This document shows, piece by piece, positions 58,864 to 64,000 of a stretch of DNA of 64,000 nucleotides. The number at the start of each line of letters is the position of its first letter. Within the stretch, counting starts at the first letter, position 1. Made by a program: the position numbers and the translations under genes. Source of the stretch: Kiritimatiellia bacterium (lineage in GTDB: Bacteria; Verrucomicrobiota; Kiritimatiellia; UBA8416; JABMPJ01); the NCBI GenBank assembly GCA_016783675.1, contig JADHWE010000004.1:1-64000 (forward strand). The letters are read 5' to 3'. The notes beneath the pieces are model-generated. The model made no database searches, was not told where the DNA came from, and saw only the letters and a list, made by a program, of their open reading frames with translations.

Positions 58864-60437
58864 AGCGTGATGTGGAAAGCGGCGATACTCTTGATTTCCT
58901 TGCTGATGGAATCGATGATCGTGGCCGGCACGCGCTGGTTCACCTTGAGGATGGCCAGCGAACGGTTGGTCTGGGGATCGTGCGGGTTACGCATGTCCTC
59001 GATGTTCACTCCGCTGTCGGCCAGCGTGCGGCCGATAATGCCGATGACACCCGGCCGGTCATCGTACAGGAAGAACACGGTGTGCCCGAGTGGCTCGAAG
59101 TAGAGTCGGTCGAACTCGTTGATCCGGGCCACCATCATGTTGCCTTCAGCCAGCGTGCCGCGGACGCTGATGCGCCGCAGGGAGTCGGAGTCGACTTCGC
59201 TGGTCAGGTCGAGCGTAATGGAATTGCCGTATCCCTTGCTCACATCGACCTCGCGCGAGACATACTCGATCCCCATCTCGTCCAGATAGTTGAAGGCAGC
59301 GTGGTAATCCATGCCCCGTTCGAAGTCCTCCCAAATGCCTGCCACGATTGGCACGGCGAGCCAGTTGGCGTACGGCTCGAGGTCGCCATAGAAGCTGGTT
59401 TCCACCATCTTGAGCGCGCTCTGTCGCCCCACAATGTTGCGGCACAGGCGGGCCAGCGTGTTGGCCAGCTCACAGTAGGCCTCGTCCAACCCCTCCGGAA
59501 TGTCGCGGTTCACGATAAAGCTGGTTACGCCCCTGTAATCGAGGTCGATCAGCTCTTCGGCCGCGCGACGGGCGGCGTTGTAGTTCGCCTCCTTCGTGCT
59601 CGCGCCGAGATGGGGCAGCATGATGTCGGCGATATCGGTCACCGTTTTGTCGCCTTCGGCGTCCTTCGGGTAGACGTCGTTCAAGAGCCTGAGTCCGCGG
59701 CTTTCCTTGGCGCGCCGGAAGGCATCCTCGTCCAGAATGCCCGCTCGTGCACAGTTCACAATCGTTGCGTCCTGCTTTGCCAGGGAAAGCAGGTCATCAC
59801 CGACCATGCCGCGCGTATCATCGTTCTCGGGGATGTGCAGCGTGATGTAGTCGCATTCTTCGAAGATGGTCTTGAGATCGGTTAGCGAGACATTGACCTC
59901 CTTGGCGCGTTCAGTTGATATCACGGGGTCGAATCCAAGGAGGCGGCAGTCGAACCCGCTCATACGCTTGGCAACCAGGCGGCCGATATTGCCGAGGCCG
60001 ACGATACCGACGGTCTTGTGGGCCAGCTCGCGTCCCATGAACGTCTTCTTCTCCCACTTGCCCGCCCGGGTGGAGGCGTCAGCGGGGATCAGGTGGCGTG
60101 CATCGGCCAGCATCATGGCGACGACCTCTTCGGCCACGGCGTTGGAGTTGGCACCCGGCGTATTCATCACGTCGATGCCCCTGGCGCGGGCATAGACCGT
60201 ATCGATCGTGTTGTAGCCGGCGCCCGCGCGCACCACCACCTGCAGGTTGGGGAGCGCGTCGATGATTTCGGGCGTCACCTTCTCGCTGCGAACGATGAGC
60301 GCATAGGCATCGGAATGGGTCGAGGCGAGATCTTTCAGGTCGGCCGAATCGTCCTGGATCACGGCGTAGTTGCCGTTCTCCTCCAAGATCTCTCTTGCCA
60401 CGAAATCCAACTTGGTGGGAATCAGTACCTTCTTCAT
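58860..60437 (-). CDS. serA: D-3-phosphoglycerate dehydrogenase with ACT domain
   Basis: VGIVGLGNIGRLVAKRMSGFDCRLLGFDP, MLPHLGASTKEANYNAARRAAEEL, C-terminal RPGVIGIIGRTLADSGVNIEDM. Confidence 0.95.
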   Translation of the reverse strand: MKKVLIPTKLDFVAREILEENGNYAVIQDDSADLKDLASTHSDAYALIVRSEKVTPEIIDALPNLQVVVRAGAGYNTIDTVYARARGIDVMNTPGANSNAVAEEVVAMMLADARHLIPADASTRAGKWEKKTFMGRELAHKTVGIVGLGNIGRLVAKRMSGFDCRLLGFDPVISTERAKEVNVSLTDLKTIFEECDYITLHIPENDDTRGMVGDDLLSLAKQDATIVNCARAGILDEDAFRRAKESRGLRLLNDVYPKDAEGDKTVTDIADIMLPHLGASTKEANYNAARRAAEELIDLDYRGVTSFIVNRDIPEGLDEAYCELANTLARLCRNIVGRQSALKMVETSFYGDLEPYANWLAVPIVAGIWEDFERGMDYHAAFNYLDEMGIEYVSREVDVSKGYGNSITLDLTSEVDSDSLRRISVRGTLAEGNMMVARINEFDRLYFEPLGHTVFFLYDDRPGVIGIIGRTLADSGVNIEDMRNPHDPQTNRSLAILKVNQRVPATIIDSISKEIKSIAAFHITL

Positions 60438-60557
60438 AGTCTCTTCCTCGTATTACCCAAAAAATGAAAGCGTCACGTTACCCCGAATGCCGTCGCCAAT
60501 CAACCCGCAAGTCGGGAAAGGCAACGCGCACGGGCACATAGCATGAGACAGGTCATC

Positions 60558-60646
60558 CCCGGCTCGCTCGGAGAGCTCGCCCTACCAGACGGAGGGCATA
60601 CTCTCATCGACGGTCAGGTAGGGCGAGCTGTCCCCAGCGAGCCGGG
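60558..60646. repeat. Intergenic inverted repeat, family copy 2 (divergent subtype)
   Basis: CCCGGCTCGCT-N5-AGCTCGCCCTACC ... GGTAGGGCGAGCT-N6-AGCGAGCCGGG (11- and 13-bp stems, 30-nt loop). Confidence 0.85.
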
Positions 60647-60697
60647 ATCCATCTAAACATGCTTGAGCGTCTCGGGGAACAGGGGCACACTGTATGA

Positions 60698-62167
60698 ATG
60701 TCAACAGGACAGACCATAGCCGTAATCGGTGACCTCCACTATGGGCGGGGCGAGGCCGAGAACCGTCACGGGGATATTGCGGACATCCTGCTCCATCGCG
60801 CGGTGGCCCATCTCAACGACATCGTGAAGCCGGATGTCACGCTGGTGATGGGCGATGTCCTGGACGATGGGAATGCCCCTGGCGCGGTGGTCAAGTATAG
60901 GCGTCTGGCCGACATCCTTCGCGATCTGCGTGGGCCGCACGTTATTATTCCCGGCAACCACGATGGGGACGTCAAAGCGTTTTACCGCAGCTTTGAACGT
61001 GTGCCTGGCATCATGAATGTGGCCGGCATGCGGGTGCTGCCCTTTATCGACGAAGACCGTCCCGACTACTGTGCGCAGCGCCCGGTGGCGGAGTTGGATC
61101 GGTTTCGCAAGGCACGTGAAGGGTTTGACGGACCCATCATCGCGCTCCAACACGTGCCCGTGTTTCCGGAAAGCGCAATCGACTGTCCGTTCAACCACCT
61201 TGACGCCGATGCCATTATCAAGGCCATGACCGCCGCCGATGTGCGGCTCTGTGTCAGCGGGCACTACCATCCCGGCCACGGGCCGCTGCAGCTCGGTCCC
61301 ACGACAGTTCTCACGGCGCCCGCCCTGGACACCTTTCCGTTCGAGCTGCTCGTGATACGGCTGGACGGTGACCGTGCGGACGTTGAGCTTCATCCCCTGG
61401 CCGTCGACTCGGCCCTGGAATTGCGGGATTACCATATTCACACGGAGTTCGGGTACTGCGCACAGGATGCCGAGTTTGAGCGCGGGGTCGACCTGGGGCG
61501 CCGATTCGGGATGGTCGAGGTGGGGTTCGCGGAGCACTCCGGGCAGCTCTATTTCACCGAGGAGGACTACTGGGGCGGGCGCTGTCACCGGGCAGGCGTT
61601 GACGCCATTGCGCCCTACGCCAACCGTATGGATGCCTACTTTGAAGGCGCGGCGGCCGTGCGAGGGCCATCCGTCAGGATCGGACTCGAACTGGACTTCG
61701 ACTTCCAGGGCCGCGCCGTGCTGTTGCCCCGCGACCGGGCCCGGGCCGACTACCTGCTGGGGGCGATCCACCGTCTTGGTGCGCTGGACCATGACCGTTG
61801 GGAGCCCGCCGTCGTGGTCGAGGAGTTTCTATGGATGGTGAAAAAGGTCGCGTCACAGGATATCGATATCCTGGCGCACCCGTTTCGCATTATCAAACGC
61901 GACAGCATCGAGATAGACCGCACGATCATTGAGCATGTCGTTGATGCCCTGTGCTGGACCAATACAGCGGCCGAAATCAACTTTCATCTCGGCGGTCCGC
62001 CGGTTGAGTTCATAGCGCTGTGCATGGATCGTGGCGTCAAGCTGGCGCTCGGGGGGGATGCACATCACCTGCTCGACGTCGGGAACTTCGCGCCGCACCT
62101 GGCGCTGTTGAAGGAAGCCGGCGCTCCGTCTGACCTGGGAGAGGTGTTGTTCAGGTTGCCTGAGTAA
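60698..62167 (+). CDS. Calcineurin-like metallophosphoesterase fused to PHP-family phosphoesterase
   Basis: N-terminal IAVIGDLHYGRG, VMGDVLDDG, IIPGNHDG, VSGHYHPGHG (MPE); C-terminal DYHIHTEFGYC, EVGFAEHSG, LELDF, DILAHPFRI, LGGDAHH (PHP). Confidence 0.9.
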   Translation: MSTGQTIAVIGDLHYGRGEAENRHGDIADILLHRAVAHLNDIVKPDVTLVMGDVLDDGNAPGAVVKYRRLADILRDLRGPHVIIPGNHDGDVKAFYRSFERVPGIMNVAGMRVLPFIDEDRPDYCAQRPVAELDRFRKAREGFDGPIIALQHVPVFPESAIDCPFNHLDADAIIKAMTAADVRLCVSGHYHPGHGPLQLGPTTVLTAPALDTFPFELLVIRLDGDRADVELHPLAVDSALELRDYHIHTEFGYCAQDAEFERGVDLGRRFGMVEVGFAEHSGQLYFTEEDYWGGRCHRAGVDAIAPYANRMDAYFEGAAAVRGPSVRIGLELDFDFQGRAVLLPRDRARADYLLGAIHRLGALDHDRWEPAVVVEEFLWMVKKVASQDIDILAHPFRIIKRDSIEIDRTIIEHVVDALCWTNTAAEINFHLGGPPVEFIALCMDRGVKLALGGDAHHLLDVGNFAPHLALLKEAGAPSDLGEVLFRLPE

Positions 62168-62172
62168 GCCGC

Positions 62173-62249
62173 GGCCCGCGCGGAGCGCGGGCCCTACCTT
62201 GCGTTCGGATGCTCTCTGTGCCAGGTAGGGCCCGCTCTCCGAGCGGGCC
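62173..62249. repeat. Intergenic inverted repeat, family copy 3
   Basis: GGCCCGCGCGGAGCGCGGGCCCTACCTTGCGTTCGGATG...CCAGGTAGGGCCCGCTCTCCGAGCGGGCC, in a convergent gap. Confidence 0.85.
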
Positions 62250-62252
62250 GGA

Positions 62253-63110
62253 CTAGATCGTCCCCACTGCAATCCTATCCCGCCCCGCGAGATCCTGGTT
62301 GATGGTTACACCCGTGAAGCCTTCTCCCTCCAGGATGCCGCGCACAGCCGCCGCCTGCGTGGCGCCTATCTCCAGGAAGATTCCTCCGCCGTGACGCAGG
62401 GCGATTGCCGCGTCCGGGACGACCTCGCGAATGATGTCCAGGCCATCCGGACCGCCGTCGAGCGCCGTGCGTGGGTCATGCTCGCGCACGTCACGCGGCA
62501 GGTCATCGCATGCTTCGCTGGCGATGTAGGGCAGGTTGGCCACGATGACATCCACGCTCTCCGGGTCCACGCAATCGGACAGGTCGGCCCGGGCGAATGC
62601 CACGCGCGAGTCGATCCCGAGTGCCGCCGCGTTGTCGCGGGCGAGCGCAAGTGCATCTTCGCTGACGTCGAGTCCCACACAGCGCAGGTTGGGACGGGCA
62701 AGGGCAAGGCTGATCACGATGCAGCCCGATCCCGTGCCCACATCCACGACCAGGGCGTCATCGTTCAGTCCCTCCCAGTCGAGCACCGCCTGGACCAGCA
62801 CCTCCGTTTCGGGGCGGGGAATGAGGGCGCGCGGGTCCACTTTGAATCGATGTCCGTGGAAGGTGACTTCGCCGAGAATGTGCTGAACCGGTTCCCCTGT
62901 GGCCAGGCGCTTGATGCCCCGGCGCATGGCTGCGACATGTGGCTCGCTCAGAATATGATCGAACCGCATGTACAGCTCCAGGCGGGGGCACGCCAACAGG
63001 CGCGCGGCGAGCAACTCGCACTTCAGACGCGGCTCGGAGATCTCGCGCGTCTCGAGAAACGCGGCCCCGGATTCGAGGGCATGTTTCATCGTGACGGGGG
63101 CCGTGCTCAT
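62253..63110 (-). CDS. prmC: Peptide chain release factor N5-glutamine methyltransferase
   Basis: PRALIPRPETEVLVQAVLDW, VVDVGTGSGCIVISLALARP, DVIVANLPYIAS (NPPY variant). Confidence 0.94.
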   Translation of the reverse strand: MSTAPVTMKHALESGAAFLETREISEPRLKCELLAARLLACPRLELYMRFDHILSEPHVAAMRRGIKRLATGEPVQHILGEVTFHGHRFKVDPRALIPRPETEVLVQAVLDWEGLNDDALVVDVGTGSGCIVISLALARPNLRCVGLDVSEDALALARDNAAALGIDSRVAFARADLSDCVDPESVDVIVANLPYIASEACDDLPRDVREHDPRTALDGGPDGLDIIREVVPDAAIALRHGGGIFLEIGATQAAAVRGILEGEGFTGVTINQDLAGRDRIAVGTI

Positions 63111-63111
63111 A

Positions 63112-64000
63112 TCAGTCCGTTCCCAGTTCCTCGAGACGCAATTCAACGTCGTGCTGGCGAAGCGCATCGAACAGGGCGCTCAGTTCACCCTCCATGACGC
63201 GGTCGAGACTGTAGAGGGTCAGGTTGACGCGATGGTCCGTGAGCCGGTTCTGCGGGAAGTTGTAGGTGCGGATGCGCTGGCTGCGGTCCCCGGACCCGAT
63301 CAACGTGCGCCGGGCGTTGCCCTTCTCCTCGGCTTCTTCGCGTCGCTTCAGGTCAAGGATGCGTGATTTCAACACCGCCATGGCCTTTTCCCTGTTGCGG
63401 TGCTGGCTCTTCTCGTCCTGGCACTGCACCGTGATGCCGGTGGGTTCGTGCGTGATGCGGACGGCGGAGTCGGTCGTGTTCACGCTCTGACCGCCGGGGC
63501 CCGATGAGCGGAAGATATCGATCCGGATCTCGTCGGGCGGCAACGCGATATCGTCCTGCGGCTCGGCCTCGGGGAAAACCGCGACTGTGGCGGCAGAGGT
63601 GTGGATGCGGCCCTGCGATTCGGTCACGGGCACGCGCTGGACACGGTGGCCGCCGCTCTCGTAGTGCATGGCGCCGAAAGCGCCGGTGCCCTCAACGGAG
63701 AAGACGACTTCTTTGTAGCCGCCCACATCGCTGGTGCTCGCATCGATGACACCGATCTTCCAGCCTTGCGCTTCGGCATAGCGGCTATACATGCGGAACA
63801 GGTCGCCGGCGAAGAGGGCGGCCTCGTCGCCGCCGGTGCCCGCGCGTACCTCGACGATCGCATTGCGATCCTCGTCGGGATCTGACGGCAGCAGGGCCAC
63901 CATCAGCTCTTTTTCGGCATCGGGAAGTTGCGGCTCAAACCGGGCCAGCTCGGCTTCGGCCATCTCGCGCAGCTCGGGGTCGAGCTCGGGGTCGTCCAGC
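63112..64000 (-). CDS. prfA: Peptide chain release factor 1 (N-terminus beyond window)
   Basis: [45 protein letters not shown]; frame stays open to the right window edge ([21 protein letters not shown]). Confidence 0.96.
   Translation of the reverse strand, partial: LDDPELDPELREMAEAELARFEPQLPDAEKELMVALLPSDPDEDRNAIVEVRAGTGGDEAALFAGDLFRMYSRYAEAQGWKIGVIDASTSDVGGYKEVVFSVEGTGAFGAMHYESGGHRVQRVPVTESQGRIHTSAATVAVFPEAEPQDDIALPPDEIRIDIFRSSGPGGQSVNTTDSAVRITHEPTGITVQCQDEKSQHRNREKAMAVLKSRILDLKRREEAEEKGNARRTLIGSGDRSQRIRTYNFPQNRLTDHRVNLTLYSLDRVMEGELSALFDALRQHDVELRLEELGTD

Overview
GC-rich bacterial chromosomal window read from raw sequence and the ORF track only; no searches were run. Taxonomy is an inference: the gene content (Ser/Thr kinase plus sigma factor loci, DUF1566 proteins, TSP3-like Ca-binding tails) would fit a Verrucomicrobiota/Kiritimatiellota- or Planctomycetota-like lineage. 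Left to right it holds: an exopolysaccharide export/BY-kinase/ligase locus (0.4-7.9 kb); a GT39 glycosyltransferase and LptF/G permease; a feoA-feoB-feoC operon with a DtxR-family regulator whose upstream region is split by an intact IS element; rubrerythrin and a double-rubredoxin NAD(P)H reductase; an ECF nickel transporter locus (nikO-Q-M-L-K, a putative outer-membrane barrel, nikR) with a NikR-like operator; a TetR/AcrR-controlled RND efflux locus in which the inner-membrane pump and the outer-membrane lipoprotein are one 1493-codon ORF; a Fic - sigma factor - unknown - Ser/Thr kinase cluster; two adjacent secreted DUF1566 proteins, one fused to an arylsulfotransferase-like domain; LuxR/DUF1846; carB; a Phd/VapC toxin-antitoxin pair; a hom-lysC-cimA-valS-Lrp-aminotransferase run in which valS carries an in-frame amber codon; a secretin locus; an ECF sigma/anti-sigma pair overlapping serA; a metallophosphoesterase-PHP fusion; and prmC-prfA (prfA runs off the right edge). 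Strongest leads: the RND-OMF fusion with a retained internal lipoprotein signal peptide, the amber codon at valS codon 20, the IS insertion between the DtxR boxes and rubrerythrin, an AcrR-like operator, His-initiated mature N-termini throughout the nickel locus, the BY-kinase with a C-terminal TPR extension, and a dispersed intergenic inverted-repeat family at 57.8-62.2 kb.
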